Below the pieces are notes generated by a model that worked only from the letters and a program-made list of their open reading frames with translations, ran no database searches and was not told where the DNA came from. From Diadema setosum (Eukaryota; Echinodermata; Echinoidea; Diadematoida; Diadematidae): a stretch of 64,000 bases of DNA. This document shows, piece after piece, positions 27,069 to 42,200 of the stretch (its first letter is position 1; the number at the start of each line of letters is the position of its first letter). A program made the translations under genes and the position numbers. Location of the stretch: contig CM067077.1 in NCBI GenBank assembly GCA_033980235.1, positions 690,001 through 754,000 on the forward strand, given 5' to 3'.

Positions 27069-30000
27069 TACTCACCCACAAGTGCAATACAAAAATAGAA
27101 ATAGCCGTCTGATATTTTATATACAATGAGGAAAAATCACTGAAGGGTTGCCTTTGTCTTAAAGGCATAATTTACCATTTTATTTTGCAGAAGAAATAAA
27201 AACCCAGCATTAGTGCTTTAAAATGTGAGTTAGGGATAGAAACAACCACTGTACAAAAACTGAATCTGTATAATCGATGTTAAGTATTGTTAAATACACA
27301 AAATGTGAATAGTGGTTATAATAAAAAATTTTCCAGACTAAACCATCAACAGTTATGGTTTAATGAGAAAAACAGTGATATCTCCTTATATTTCAGGCTT
27401 TATTGCAAATTTTTACATGGTAGGTTGTTTTGTGATAAAGCTGACCTACACATATATGCATCAAAAGTGATATTTTTTAATTTTGTAAAATTTACTTATT
27501 TATTTTAAAAATCACTGCTCCGAAAGGTAAACAGGAACTTTAACATCATTTCTGGAAACAGAGAGAAATTGGGGAGGGGGGGGGGGGGGGGGGGAGACAG
27601 TCAGGGTAGAAAAAACAGTATGACCACCATGTTGCCATGGTGATACTGATGATGATAATAACTTCAATCACTTTTCATTTAGTGCCTACTAAGGCCTGTC
27701 ACGCCACCACTCAAAACATTCTTTCCTATCCTCGACAGTCTAAAAGCTCTCTCCACAGCCTTTCAAAACTGTATGGATCCCGAAGTGAATTACTTCACTG
27801 TCAAGTCACCTTGTCCTTTTCCCTCGTCATCTATGAGACAATAAATCATTACCAGAGTGAATTGATTGTCACCTGGAATGTAAACAGGAAGAGAAATAAA
27901 GTGGAGATCTGTCTGAATCTATCCTTGGCTTGATATGAGACAGTCGTATGAATGATATCTGAACATATTGCTCATAAACAGTCCAGATGATGCAGCTTTT
28001 TTTCTAGCATATTCCATACAAGAGTACAGTAACATGCTAAAAATGGCAAGGCAATAAATCTTACTAGAATTAAAAGAAAAAGACAAAACATCGCCAACTT
28101 TTTTTTGTATTTTTGTCAGAACAGTGATTATCCACAACATTTGTTTTGTGCCATATATCTATTGTAGAAATATTCAAAGGCACAGACTCCTCCAAGAGAG
28201 TTAGTGATTGAATGCCTGGTGAAAAATGTGAGTCTTTAGTGAGGCTTCGAAGTGATCCAGTTTGTCAATTTCACAGAGAAAAGATGGGAGTGAGTTCCAT
28301 AATGAGAAACAAGAAGTGGTGAGGGGAAGCAAGGTCCATGGGGGAAGTGAGCTTAAAGGACAAGTTCACCTTCATTAACATAAGGATTAAGAGAATGTAG
28401 CAATATTAGTAGAACACATCATTGAAAGTTTGAGGAAAATCGGACAATCCGTTCAAAAGTTATGAATTTTTGAAGTTTTTTGTGCAGTCCCCGCTGGATG
28501 AGAAGACTACTGCAGTGTATGATGTCACATGCGTACAACAATATAAGGAAAATATAAAGAGAATTTCACAAAATGTCATCTTTTGAAAAAAGTACACATT
28601 CCCTCGACTCGTTACTGACATATGTTATGGGTAATATTATCCCCATTGCCTTTAGAAAGAGGCAAGTCAAGTGCTCTTTTATTATGGGAAAAAAGTGAAA
28701 ATATGTTGAATTTTCTTTACATTTTCTTTATACTGTTGTACTCATATGACATCACGAGCCTTAGTAGTCTCGTCATCCAGCAGTTCCAACACAAAAATTT
28801 TAAAAATTCATAACTTTTGCATCAATTGTCCAATTTTCCTCAAACTTTCACTGATGTGTTCTACTAATATTGCTGCATTCTCTCAATCCTTAAATGTTTA
28901 TAAAGGTGAACTTGTCCTTTAATATTCAAGGGCATTCTAAGGCAGGTACAACGTTATGTGTATCTGTAGGTTCTATTTGTACATGGTAATGGCTATACAA
29001 TGTATATATGCAAGGCTTTGTTCTGTATAATTTTACTAATTTTACTTTTCATATTATACACAGGTTGACATGAGGGGTAACAGTTAATACCAGATTTTAA
29101 TGAATGATGTAACAAGATTACTTCTCATATCAATTAGTCAGGGTTCCAGCAATGTGCAAATGCCTCCCATCCAGTTCTGTTTCAGAGGCATTGTGGGATG
29201 GCTTGGTTGCGAAGTTGGATCAAGTTTAGGCTGCATCTCGCTGGCCAGACCAGAGTGCAAACAATGTTCATATTTCAAAACTTGCTCTATTAAAACACAT
29301 GCCGTGGCATACCGACAAGTTATTTGGGCTGTTTGAAAGGCCTCTGTCTCCTGTCACCAGTTCCAATAATGAGAATGAACTATTTCAGACTGATCAAATC
29401 TCTGATGTACAAATTACAAGGAATGGTGACAGCCCCTGTTACTTTTACTCCAGGTCCTTATCCTGCAAGGGAGGTGGAATATCCATAATGGCAAAAATGA
29501 CATGGTATGGATCAATGTTTAGAATAAGCAAGTGTTGACAAATGCCATTGAGGCTATATACTGCAAACAGGAATGGGTAATCATAGTATGTTATGATTAT
29601 CTGTCGTAATACCTCAAGTCATGGTTATGTTATGAACACTATTCTGCTTCTCACCCCACCTGTCTATCAGGGGAAAAAGAAGTTGATGTACATGTTGAAA
29701 AAAAAGATTGGGTCACGTGAGTCCATTGTAAATTTGTTTTTATTTTCTTGAGACCTTCTTTATAGCCATCAAATGCTAACTTTCCACTCTGAGCAGTGTA
29801 GTGGCTCATCTGCAGTAAAAAGTGACAGTGCATTTAAAAATACATCCCAAACTTAAATCAAGGGCATAATGTCTGATTGTTTTAGTGAGAATTAGATTCT
29901 TTGATGCGATAACTGGAAGATTTTAAAGTTTCTGGAAAAATGATATGCAGAGTGCAGAGCACACAGTCAGTAGTGAGCACTAATAACAAAGACAATAAAA

Positions 30001-32211
30001 AAATATTGAACTTTGTCTTGTAGATACAAATATTATACCTTCCCATTCTGAATTAGAGATGTAATCTAAAATTGACCTGATGCAAGATAATGCAACCTTC
30101 AAATCTGGAAATATCTCTGAACCATTTTCAAAATTATGATTTCTGTATTTCAAAGTTATCCAGGACAATCAAGCAAGAAAAAAAAAACCAAATGCTGAAT
30201 AATTTTTAATTCTTTTAATTATCAATCAGAAGTTTTCATTCAATCTTTCAATCAAAAGTTCTGTTTAGCTGGACTCAAGCCGACCCAAGTTTATTACCAG
30301 ATGCCTAATATCTAGTTCAGTATCTTGCAGTATATACCAAACAACAGAGGGAGGATTGAGTGCCTTGAACTTTTTGGTGATTACTTTTCAAGAGGCCATT
30401 TTTGGACTTCACACCAAATAGCATAAATTGCCAGACCAGAATTGCCAACTTTCCCACAGTCAAATTCACATGAAGAGGAAGTTTGAATAACCTTTATAGG
30501 ACACTTTGTACAGGAATCTTCCTGCCATTGGCTTGGAATATATCCTCCATACGGCATGTCAAGTTGCCATGGGATACTACAGTCAGAAACTCCCTGAAGT
30601 TCGAACTGTTTGTGTTTTCTCTTTCTCCTAGTTCTTTTCATTCACTTATTTGCTGTAATTGGTTGAAAGTAATGACATTTATTTTACCATGACTGTAAAT
30701 AACTGTGAATGCAAGCTACTTTTATACTGCAATAATTCTGAGTTTATCATCACTCTGCACCTAGGTCTCTATAGGGTTGTAGTGGTCATAGGAATCAGGA
30801 AAAACTTTTTGTTTGTATTGGTGGTAGAAAGTCACATGTTCCGCTCAGTGCCTCTCTCGCACACTTGAGCAGCATTGTGGCACTAGAAACTTTCTTTTAC
30901 TTTTTATATTTGCCCCTTTGGTATCTTACAAGGCAACCAATGTGGAGTGATACACCATAATCATTAATCCACTGACAATGTACTAAACATAATATTCATG
31001 GCAGTCTTCAGACAATGCGATTGTGTTCTTCAATACCAGAGTATAGGCTATATACTGTTCTCAGCTCCAGTAATGCATAGGGCTATATTGACTTGATACT
31101 GAGTGGAGTCAATAGATTGTAGCTCAGTTTTTTTATTATACAGAGCAAACAGACAAAATCACTCAAACATTTTTGAAGATAAACTAAGCCAGCTTTTATA
31201 TATTTGCAGGCCACTGGTGTCATGTCAAAATATTGTTGATTGCCATGTGGTCAGGGCAGGATGCTGGAGTTGCTTGTGTAAAGAAGCCAACAAATGCAGC
31301 TAAATTGTTTCTCTTTGCCCCCCCCCCCCCCCCCCCCCTGTATGTTTACCAGTTCATTCATGCATCAAGTGTGTTTGGTCTGAGTAATGGACACACGCTG
31401 AGGACAAAGGAATGACCCTTGTTTGAATCGGTCATTTCCCAAACAAATCTGTGATGTGATTTCTTTCTTTATGTTGACATGTTTGATCTTTGTCCACTAC
31501 CAGCTCCTGTTTGTTATAGTCTGTGTCAGTTCACTGAACTTTGCTTGTCTCCTCTAGCCATAGTTACCTATAAGAGATGACCTAACTTAAGTTGACTCAA
31601 AGTTCACTAACTTTTATACAAGTAGAGCTTCAAAAGTAGGTAAACTTCAAATTAGGAACCATGTGAACACTCTCATAGTTCACTAACTTTGAGTTATCAT
31701 TGATACTCCCAACCATAAGATGTTATGGTTTTGTTATGGATAAACAGATAGTAAAAGAATGAACTTGCAATGTTGAAGGAATTTTTGCCATTTTGAACAC
31801 AAGTTTCTTCTTCTTTTTTTTTTAAATACCAACCTTGCATACTAGTTTATCATTATAATATTTACGTGTATTCTGTAGAATTTCTTCTGAACTAGTGTGT
31901 TTTTATGATAATTGAGTATTTTTCCTTAATCAGCAATAAGGAAATATTTGTAAAGTTAATGAAAAAACATATTTTTCAGAATTTTATTTGCCTGCTTCAA
32001 CCTTAATTGCTATCTTCCCATTTTTAAATGAAAATATCATTTTGCCTTTATAGAATAATTATTTTTACTTTGCATTTCTATGTTTTGTGGTCTGTAGAAA
32101 TTGACAGTCCAGCTTCTTTCATATCATAGAGTGAAAACAAAAATATTGTTTTTAATGGGAGATCCAGAATCTCAATACAGGATTTACAAAGAGAACACTG
32201 TGTAGCTGCCT

Positions 32212-32246
<35 letters not shown>

Positions 32247-35200
32247 GTGTGTATGTGTGCGTGTGTGTGTTTTGTTACCTTTGTTGCCAGAACTTATCAG
32301 CAGAAAACAGAAGCTCAGCTGGAGTTGAAACCAGTGAAGTAACATTTCAAGTGTGATTACAGAATTCAATTGGTATTTAATTTTGGACAGGAAGTCGGTG
32401 TCATTATTAGTGTCATAAACAAATCCATTTCCTGTTTGTGTGGGAGGAAAAGATTGTCTGTTGGGGGGGGGGGGGGGGGACTGAGTAAATTGATGAAATG
32501 AGCCTTCATTTGGGATTCTTTTGACAAAGTGGATTTATGGACTATTTTGATGTGGATGCCCTTTCCTCTAACTAATGATTTAACATGAGATTGATGGATG
32601 AGGCATCTTATCTTTGATATACACCTTTCATAGTAAAAGCTATCTTTGTCCATTTTCTTCCTGTCTATATTCTTGTAAGTTTTGCAGCAACTTTGTATTC
32701 CAATTTTAGAATCCCATGTTAACTATTTTTTTTTTCTAGCTATACACTTTCATTTTCCTTGTATACAGCTTGGTCACTGCCTGTCACTATCTAATTTCTC
32801 TGCTTGTTAATGAACAAACTAGTTGATGATGATTACTATGAGCAGATGTCATCACTCATGGTAAACATCTTCTTTAGTTTACACTCATAATTTGATATTC
32901 TTAACATGTTTCTTTGATATTACTCATTTTTCCCCCGTGCACATAGAAGCATGGTATAGATCATTTTACAAACATATTATTACCTTTCTTATAATTATCA
33001 AATTAACTTACTGACATAATTGTACACAGAGCCCAGAGAAAGTTGATTATGTACGTACGTATGTATGTTCTCTTTTTAAGTTCTTTTATGAATGTGATGC
33101 GCTGTTGGACAATCAAATAAGTTAATGTATGTAACTGGAAGAGAGAGTGCAATGATATGGGCAGAGTTTAATAAGTCTCATCTGCCATTTTCTGCAGCTA
33201 GTGTAGCTTTCAATTCAGTGGATTTAATCATCTAAAACCTTGGTTCTTTTACACAGTGTCAAGTTCATACAAGAATGAGTGTACTGTACTTAGCCCTGTG
33301 GTGGTGGGTTTACTATACTGGTTTTTCCTACACCAGTCGTAATGTAGAGGAATTCAGTACACTTGTAACTCTGTGTAATAGAAGTAGTACTATGCATTGG
33401 TCCAAAGACCATAAAGTATGCCAAGGTACATTGTGGAGTAGAAAGGTGTCGTTAAGGATCAAAGTTCTGTTTTGTTCGTCAACAATGGGGCACGATGACT
33501 CATCCACTCGTATGGAAGTTTGCTTCGGGTGAAGAGAGAAGAAAGGAAAATATGAAATTAGGAGGGTGATAATGGTTAACCTACGATGCGTGACAGGTCA
33601 TTCTAAGGGTGATTGAGAAGAAGAAGGGAATATGTGCGTGATAGCTGGGAACTCAATTTGCTCATTTGAGAAGCTTGAGAGAGGTGTTAGACACATGTAT
33701 GTAAGGTGTGGTATGTGATCACAAGACATATCACATGGAATAATGACAACCTGGTCATACTTTTCAAACTGGAAATTTTTCATCACGGTGAAGTTCGTTT
33801 CACTTTGTTTAAAGACTGCTATCCGTGTGGGTGCCTGTTTACCTTTCATATCCATAGTGTCATGTGTGTTGCATCCTAACCTTATGTTTGACTATCACCA
33901 CATGACTGACAAATGTAAATAGATGGAAGTCAGACCATTAAAGGCAACCCTCTTTGTCACTTTTGAGAAAATTTGCATTAGAACTGCCCATAAATGCAAC
34001 ATTTCTCTGACTTTTGAATGAAATTGCAAGTTTTCTCTGTAGTTCATTGCATAATGAATCTGCTGCTCATTCATGTTATCATGAGCAGAATGTTGTAAAT
34101 ATGTAAAAATGTAAAGAGTTGTGTTCAGAAAGTCTTGATCTTGTCTGACTTTGTTAGCACTTTTTGCATGAACTAATTTGAGATATTTGTCACCAGTAGG
34201 GACTTTGTGTCTTTTACCACAGATTAATAGGAATCTTTGATTTCTTAATGGAAATAACACTTCAAAAATAAAATGGAGAGAATTGAATAGTTGTGCATGT
34301 TTCTCAGCATAGCGTTTGATTTGATACCATTTTATCTTATTATCTTTTGCTGGATGAGCTAATGTCAGAGAACTTTTTGCTTGCTTATCATGAGAGAATG
34401 ACATGGAGCTAATACACTGAAGATGATGGAGAAGCAAAGGTGAAGGAAAATCAGATAGAATAGAGAAAGGTTACCTGTACTTGAACCACATCGAGTTATT
34501 GTATTTGATCTGATGAGTCATTCATCAAACTGATTGTTAGCGAGTCAAGAAAGCCAGATCTTTGAAATAATGTTCAAGGCTGCCTCAATTGTAGAGAAAA
34601 GCTGAAGTGTTTACAGTTCTGATGAACTTGAGCACAGCCTCCCCTCTTGCATTAATGTGGTTAATGCTTTGTGATATTAAAGTCACATGCATTCAGCTAT
34701 GATGTCTGACTACAAAACATTATTGATGCTGGGGAAGTACACATGTATATTTGTAGCTTTGGCATTTCCAGCACTGCTTTTTATTAGCAGACGTCATGCG
34801 GTGATGATTGGCTAGAAAAGAGAGAAATAAATGTCTTGAAAACCATGGAGATAAGCAGTGGTGATGAAAAGTCATTGTCCTGTTTGTGTGGTGTACCACA
34901 GCAGCAGGCATATAAACTATCTAGCCAGAGAACAGACTGTGGAGACTAGTTTGGGCCAATTTGAATTGCCTTTTGTTGAATTTGCCAAGCAGCTTTATTG
35001 TCCATCTTAATCTGGAATTACATAGGTGCATTTCTCCATCCAGCGGTCATTAGGAGAGGTGTGAAATGTCTTTATTGAGCCAGCTGAGCCTTCTTGGAAC
35101 CATTGAAGTGTTTGGAGGGGATGAGGGGTTGGGGAAAATCGCATAGAATGAAATGGCAAGGCAGATGAATCTTCATTATACTTCCGTAACTTAGTCTTAC

Positions 35201-38200
35201 ACCCCCCCCCCCCCCCATAATACTGTATTCACACTGAAATGTAGGTACTAGTGTAAACTGGGTTATAACAAGCCAGTTGAGTGCCATCTCTTGATCCCTG
35301 ACTGACCACACCTTTAAGGGTCATTTACCATGTCCAAGAGTGGTCATCAAGAGCTAACACCCTCCGATTGTAATACTCATATTTCATAAAAATCTAATGG
35401 GATGCCATCTGGTACCATGGGACCTTCTCATGGTATCTTTGTATCTGTGTGTGTTTTCTACCTTTTTTGTTGATTTCTCAAGTTATCTGTTAAATTCTAT
35501 TTCATGCAATTTTGATCATGTCTGTCTCCAAAGCTGACATCTGAAATATTAATATTTTGGAAGAAATTGCTATTTCCCTTTATTGTTGCGAGGAATAATG
35601 CATGAGACTTTTGTCAACACCAGAGGTTTTGAATCCTCCCAAATAGGATGTGGAATGTTTGTGACCAAGTTGTAATATTTTGTTCTCGATCAGTGCAGTC
35701 CAAATGCATTTACAATTTTAGAATAACCTTTAACAATTAAGAAACATTTATCTCTGTAGTACAGTGGTGCAAATGAAAGTGAAAGTGATATATCATTGAT
35801 ATTGTCATATGTGTTGTTGATTAACAGTCAGTTTCTTTGTTTTGTTTCACTTTCTTTCCCTGAAACCTTTTGGTCCTTTCGTTCTTCATACTGTTTCTCC
35901 TCCAATTTCTCTCTGTACTATTCTCCTTTTATTTTGCTTTTCTTTCTGTTTTGTTCTTTTCTCTGTCTTTGTCCCTCCCGTTTTCTGTTATGTTCCATCT
36001 GACACATTCTCATTCATTCTTGCTGTTTCATATCTATCTATCTATCTATCTTTCTGTCTAACTATGTATTTTTCTGTGTGTGTGCTCATCTCTTTCTGTC
36101 CCCCCCCCACCCTTCCTGGTTTTTATCCCACCCAGATCCCAGTGGCAGTGAAGTGCCTCAGTCCAGACAAGCTCTCCCTTGATAAATGCCAGCAGGACTT
36201 CCTCAAGGAGGCGGCCATCATGCACTCCCTCAACCACGACCACCTTGTCAAGCTCTACGGCGTGGTGCTCGATGTCGAGAGCTCCCTCATGCTGGTATGT
36301 CTCTGGGCAGTGTGTGGGCTGGGTGTGGGGCTGGGGAATCCCCAGACAAGATCTTGAAAGGCTGACATTAAAGGGAACTGTTGTACTCTTTACATTCAGA
36401 TTAGATTTCAGAATTGAATGTGATTTTTCATCTTACTCAATATTTGATTGTTAATCTGTGAAAATTTGGGGATTTTTATGTTGTCTATTAGCAGAATGAA
36501 AAATATCCATGGCTGCTGAATGTTGTGTCTGTGTGATCAGTGTACCATCTGTCATAGTGAGCTGTGCTGATCATTACATAATTTGATGCACAATATTGAG
36601 CAAATATCTGGAGCTCTGTGTTTAAAAATCAGGACCAAGGCAAATAAAACAAAATAAAACTAGAAGTGATCAATGAAAAAATAACTGGTGTGAAGGCTCA
36701 CCTGTAATATGACAATAACAGATATGTAAAATGTTTAGGTTTAGAATAGGTCACTAACGGAAGTCAAGAAACAAACCTAACTGATGTTAAACATTAGAAC
36801 CCCATTACGCCATTCAGGGACGACATTGACAGTAAATTGTTAAGTGGTTATTGATTTGAAAACACAACACACAGAGATTAATGGAGTGTGAAGGACAGAA
36901 GGACAGATGGACAAGAACTCCTGGCTAATGATTGGCTTATTCTCTGGGTTGTCATGACGATGTAGATCAGGAAACACACTCCTTGTGCATCTTGCTTAAA
37001 GTGAATGATCACCCTCTGTTGAAGTTGACTGCAATACATAAAAAAAGAATAATCCAACAATAAGAGTGGTTGAAGTTTTTTTTGTTGAAAATCAGACACA
37101 ATATGAGAAAGTTATAAAATTTAAAAGTAGCTGGATTATACCGGAATATATATTCATGTTTGATATTACTTTGAATATATCACATATAATTGAAGAAATA
37201 ATATGTGGTGGTTAAGGAATTTAGAGTTTCGCATATAAAAATATTTCAGAACTTACCATGAGCTGTTCTTACACTGTAGTCACAACAAATTGTCAAATTA
37301 AGAAAAAGTAAAATTTCATCACTTGATCAGAACCATGATTTCAGAGGGTATCCCTTTCATGAATTATCAATTTTCATTGTGATGTTTAGAATTTTGTACA
37401 TTAGTTTCATCTTATTAAACCCTCAATGTTCATGTAGCTTGGAAAATCACAATCTAATTTTAGGGAATGCATGGCTTGGTATTGATGTAAATTGATGACA
37501 TGAGTTAGTCCCAGTGCATGTATTTGAATTTGTCAACTTGCAGATTGAAATAATGATACTAAACTGTTTCTCATTGGACTGTTCTACTCTGAATTCCCTT
37601 CAAATGTAGATAAGGGAATTTCATTTAAGGGTATTTTTTGATTTGTGTGGCATTTTGTTCCCAAAGTCCCAAATACCTGCAATCAAATACCAAATTAACA
37701 AAGTTTTAAATCTTGTTTGGTTTACTGTTTATCCTCATATGTGTTACCAGAAAGAAAAGAAAAAAAAAATAATTGTACACATTAAACCCATGATTTCCAA
37801 AATTTTCTTGGGAGTTACAATTTGCATCTTGATATGTGCAGTTCATTCAGAGGTCAAGAAAGAGATGAACATATCAAATTTAAGTAGGAAGAGGAAAGTT
37901 TGGAAGATATTTTCTGCAGTGCAAAGTGACCAAGTGTGAGATCTTTGTGGCGATAACTAGTGTCTCTGATGTCTCAATAAGCATTTCCTGACAAAGATGT
38001 GAATCAGGCTGATAAAAGGTAAAAATAGAAGGGCTTTAAGCTTGTCCAGGACTTCTCAAATTTGTGGATTAGACCAACACTCTAGGACTGAGAATTGAAG
38101 GATGATTTCCCAAACGTAGTTCGATCATACCAGAATGTGGTATTTAGTATGTCACAGATAACTGAAGAAACAAATGTTTGGAATGAAGTACGTAGCATGC

Positions 38201-39010
38201 TTTCATCACAGTTCAGTAATGTTGTCAAATAGTGTCATCTTCCTTTGATAATTTGTTGATATTTCATGCTAATGTCTGTAACTGATGTGACCTTGAAGTA
38301 CATAGCATGCTTTCATCACAGTTAAGTAGTGTTGTCAAATAGTGTCATCTTCCTATGATAATTTGTTCATATTTCATGCCAATGTCTGTAACTGTTTTGA
38401 CCTTCATGCAAAAAGAAAACACCCTTCATGATGCATGACAAAAACAACAACAATACCCTAGAAAAGTCAAATTAAAAATCTCATGCTTGACTTTAGCTCT
38501 GTCATATGTCCTGATTGGTTGCCAAAAATGATCATAAAACCACCTGAGCATAAAAGCAGCCATTAAACTTATATAAAACATCATAAGTTTGAATTCTAGG
38601 AAAGGGTGGGAAGGGGAGGAAACAAGGTCTGAGCTGAATATTGACCAGAAAAAGTGGGGAGTAGTTAAAGGAAACAGGCTAAACCACTGGATTAGTGTGT
38701 CCTGTACTCCATGCTGGAGTGGAAGAGACATGACGTTAGTTGAAGCCATGCTGCTTTGGTTTTAGATCATGCCATGTGGATGTAGTGGGATTATTTCATT
38801 GATGACTTTCTGGGTCGTGGGGTCTAATGAGAGTGGACTGCAAGCATGGGGAATGTTTTCAGCGGATGTTTGGCTGCCCCCTAGTGACGGGGATTAATCA
38901 TCCCAGGAACTGTCACTGGGGAAGAAGAGTTAAAGGTGCACATCATCTTCCTGGGAAATCCCTGTGATGAAAAATGAAGTGAATGTTTGGATGAGAAAAT
39001 AATGATAATA

Positions 39011-39042
<32 letters not shown>

Positions 39043-39168
39043 AATAATAGTAACAATAACAATAATGATAATGATAATGATAGGCATAATAGTGATAATG
39101 GTAATATTAATGATAATAAATTATAACTTCTTATAATTCTTCGTATTGTTATTTTTATTAGTATTATC

Positions 39169-39201
<33 letters not shown>

Positions 39202-42200
39202 GTTATTATGACATAGGTTATTTTTAACCTCACTTACCACTTTAAGTGCTCAAAGGGGACAAAAATTCCTCACACAGCATGAAGAGAACAAAAAAGAAGT
39301 AGAGAAAAGAAAGAAAGAAAGGAAGAAAAAATGATGTCATTGATGTCATGTGCAAAATGAAATAAATCAAATGTCGTTACTGAATCAGCTGTGGAGATTG
39401 TTCCAGACTGTTCAAGAATTGCATAATGAAAAGTATAAAGTGTAGACTTTACCAAATATTTTCCATAGTTTTGTGGTTTGATATACTAAAATATTATTTC
39501 TATGCCTTTTTCTGTTTGGATACTGCATCATGTATGAAGGAACTGGTTTTATCCATTGAGGACCTTCCCTTCATCATTACCTCTATGCTGATGCACTTAT
39601 TGATCACAAATCTTTGGATCTCACTCTGATGAAGTTCAAGTGCAGGGTGGTCAAGTTTGTACAGCTCTGAAGAGGAGCCAAAGTCCAATGAGTCAACATT
39701 GCCAATTTGAAAAACAACTTTAAAGTTTGCTGATGTAGTAATCAAACTTTTCCAGGGAACTGTGTTCATGTTTTATCTCACAGAAGTTGTGTGATTAACA
39801 CACGTATGTGAGTATTGATAGAAAGAGGCAGTGAAGGATGCTCACAGGCTTTGAACGAGAACTGAAATATTTTATGTCTCATATGTTGCCAATTTGAAGA
39901 AGACATGAACCTTTCTTCATTCCAATGCATAATTGAAACTTACTTCGATTTTGACTATATGCTTCTCTCATCTGTTGCCTAGGTAACGGAGTTTGCTCCC
40001 CTGAGGTCTCTGGCTGAAAACATCAAGCAGGAGGCCCTGAAGCCTGCCTTTCCTATTCCTCTACTCCTAGACTACTCCGTTCAGATCGCCGAGGCGATGA
40101 GATACCTTCACATGTCAAACATCATCCATAGAGACTTGGCTGCTAGGAATATCCTCATGTTTGTAGACAATGAGGTAAGAGGGAACCATAAGCCATGGTT
40201 TGATTCAATTTTAGCTTCCCACTATAATTCATATCTAATGTACTCCCGTAATAACAAAGTCCTTACAACCGGCAGTTTTCTTTTGTTATAACGAAATTTT
40301 ATTATAATTGAACAGTACACTGTATAAAGACATATAGATGAAAATTTTGGTAGCTGAATTTTGATTTTGTTGTAACGAGAATTTTATTATAACAGTGTAT
40401 GTTATAACAGGAGTGCACTGTATAGATCCTACTGTGTCAGATTATACAGTTATAGTCCTAAAAACTTGGAGATAATCAATTGATGTGTGCGTGATACACT
40501 ATGGCGTATGACATTGACCTAAAAGAGTGAATGCAATTAAGTACATTTTCTAAGTTTAACTCTCAATTATGTTTTTCTCAATGCTTGTTCAAAAGTATTT
40601 GCATATTTTTGAATTTCTTGTACAAGATGAAATGACAGTTCTTTTCCCATGTTACTTTATTGTCACATGACATGATAATGCATTCCACCTGCAAAGAGTT
40701 CAGTAACCTTTTTTTTTTTTTTCCATACGCAAACAGTTTATTGTATTCATATTAGAAGATTTTGTCACCCATTCAATACATCTACTGCCTTTGGTAATTC
40801 CTGAATATATTTCTAAACTGATCTACTTCTGGTTTGAAACCTCAGGGAAACAAGACGGCAAAAATCAGCGACTTTGGTCTGTCGAGAAGATTGCTCCTGG
40901 GAGAAAACTACCGCAGTGAGATGAGGCCCAACCTCAAACTTCCGTTGGCATGGTAACGTGGCAAGCTGGGAGTGATGGGGGAATGTAGGAACTTTCACTC
41001 CTCAACAATGTTCGAAAAAAGAAAGGCGCACAAAAGCATAGTTTTTTTGGTCATATTTCAGTAGTCCTCATCAAAGCCCCAGTTCTATTCTAGTTGTGAA
41101 TTTATGTCGAATGTGACCCAAGATCTGAGATATGATGCTATAGATACCGGTATACAGTGTTAGTGGCATTATTGATGTCTCTTCCAAAGATGAAGAAGGT
41201 ATTACGGTAGTGACAGATTATAATTGCTCAACTGACCAAAGTTCAGAATATTACTTATGAACTGTGATTGCATAAAGGTCAGGTAAATGTATGCTATATC
41301 CTGTATTCTTTGCATTTTATGTATAGAAAGAAAGATTATGAAGCACATATTCCAATAACGATGGGGAATATTGCATGATGAAAACCACTTTACCTGTGTG
41401 AACATCAGTAGATAAAGTTTTGAATTTCTGTTATAGCATTAAGTATGGCCTGTGGTCATTTTCCCTAGCTTTAATCTATTACATTTGATAACTAGGTGCA
41501 TTTTAAACCAGCACTGCCATGTGCTCCATAGCCACATTGTGAGGAGTAAGCCATGTAGTGTTTGCTGACACAAGAGGGAGCCCTTTAGGAATGACCCACC
41601 TACAATCCCTCTACTATACTGTTTGCATCTTCCTCTCTCTCCCAGGATGCCAGTGGAATCCTTGACCAAGCTGACCTTCACTAAGGCCAGTGATGTCTGG
41701 AGCTTTGGGGTCACTCTGTGGGAGATGTTCTCCTATGGGAGGCAACCCTGGACCACACTCTCTGGGGAAGAGGTAAAGAACAAAGAAACAAACAGAGAAC
41801 CAGAAATGATTCAGAATATTTGATTTTTTTTTTTTTTTTTTTTTTTACTCCAGATATATTTACAATGCAATGTTTTAATCTGTTTTTGTCATGAACCTCA
41901 TTTTCAAGCAGAAATGTGTGACATTGAGTGTTACCTCTTTCTCTCTTCTCTGATTTAAATTAGAAGATCCCTGAGATCATTTTAATGCTGTTAAAGTTAG
42001 TTTTCTAGAAATAAGAAGGAGATTTGTATCAGCAGCAGTATCTGATGTAGTTTTCTATCATCTGATACTACCCTCTTCATCAGAATTAATTCGTAATCTT
42101 CTTTTCATTTCTTTGCACATTTTTTTGTTGGACCATCTATCGCACCGTTTTGGTTGAAGGGGAAAATTTTTTGTTGCAGTTGATATTCAAGTTAATCACT

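Larger units (their letters stand above)
5108..36135 (+). other. intron of ACK-like gene, about 31.0 kb
   Basis: GTAAGA donor at 5108 and a pyrimidine-rich acceptor ending CCCAG at 36135. The two flanking exons are both phase 0 and encode adjacent kinase subdomains (glycine loop, then VAVK). The intron hosts the 9.68-kb transposon at 7528-17207 and most of the MITEs listed here. Confidence 0.85.
36295..39982. other. intron of ACK-like gene, 3.7 kb
   Basis: GTATGT donor and CTAG acceptor. Contains the 109-bp tandem duplication at 38185-38404 and the ATGATA-type repeats near 39000-39210. No gene recognised. Confidence 0.8.

Noticed and set aside
33895..34437. 180-aa minus-strand open frame in the 31-kb intron
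   Set aside because: No recognisable domain, no plausible splice or promoter context, and AT-rich intronic composition; probably chance. A protein search with any significant hit would reverse this.
38881..39233. Ile-, Ser- and Leu-homopolymer ORFs
   Set aside because: Translation of an ATG/ATA microsatellite.
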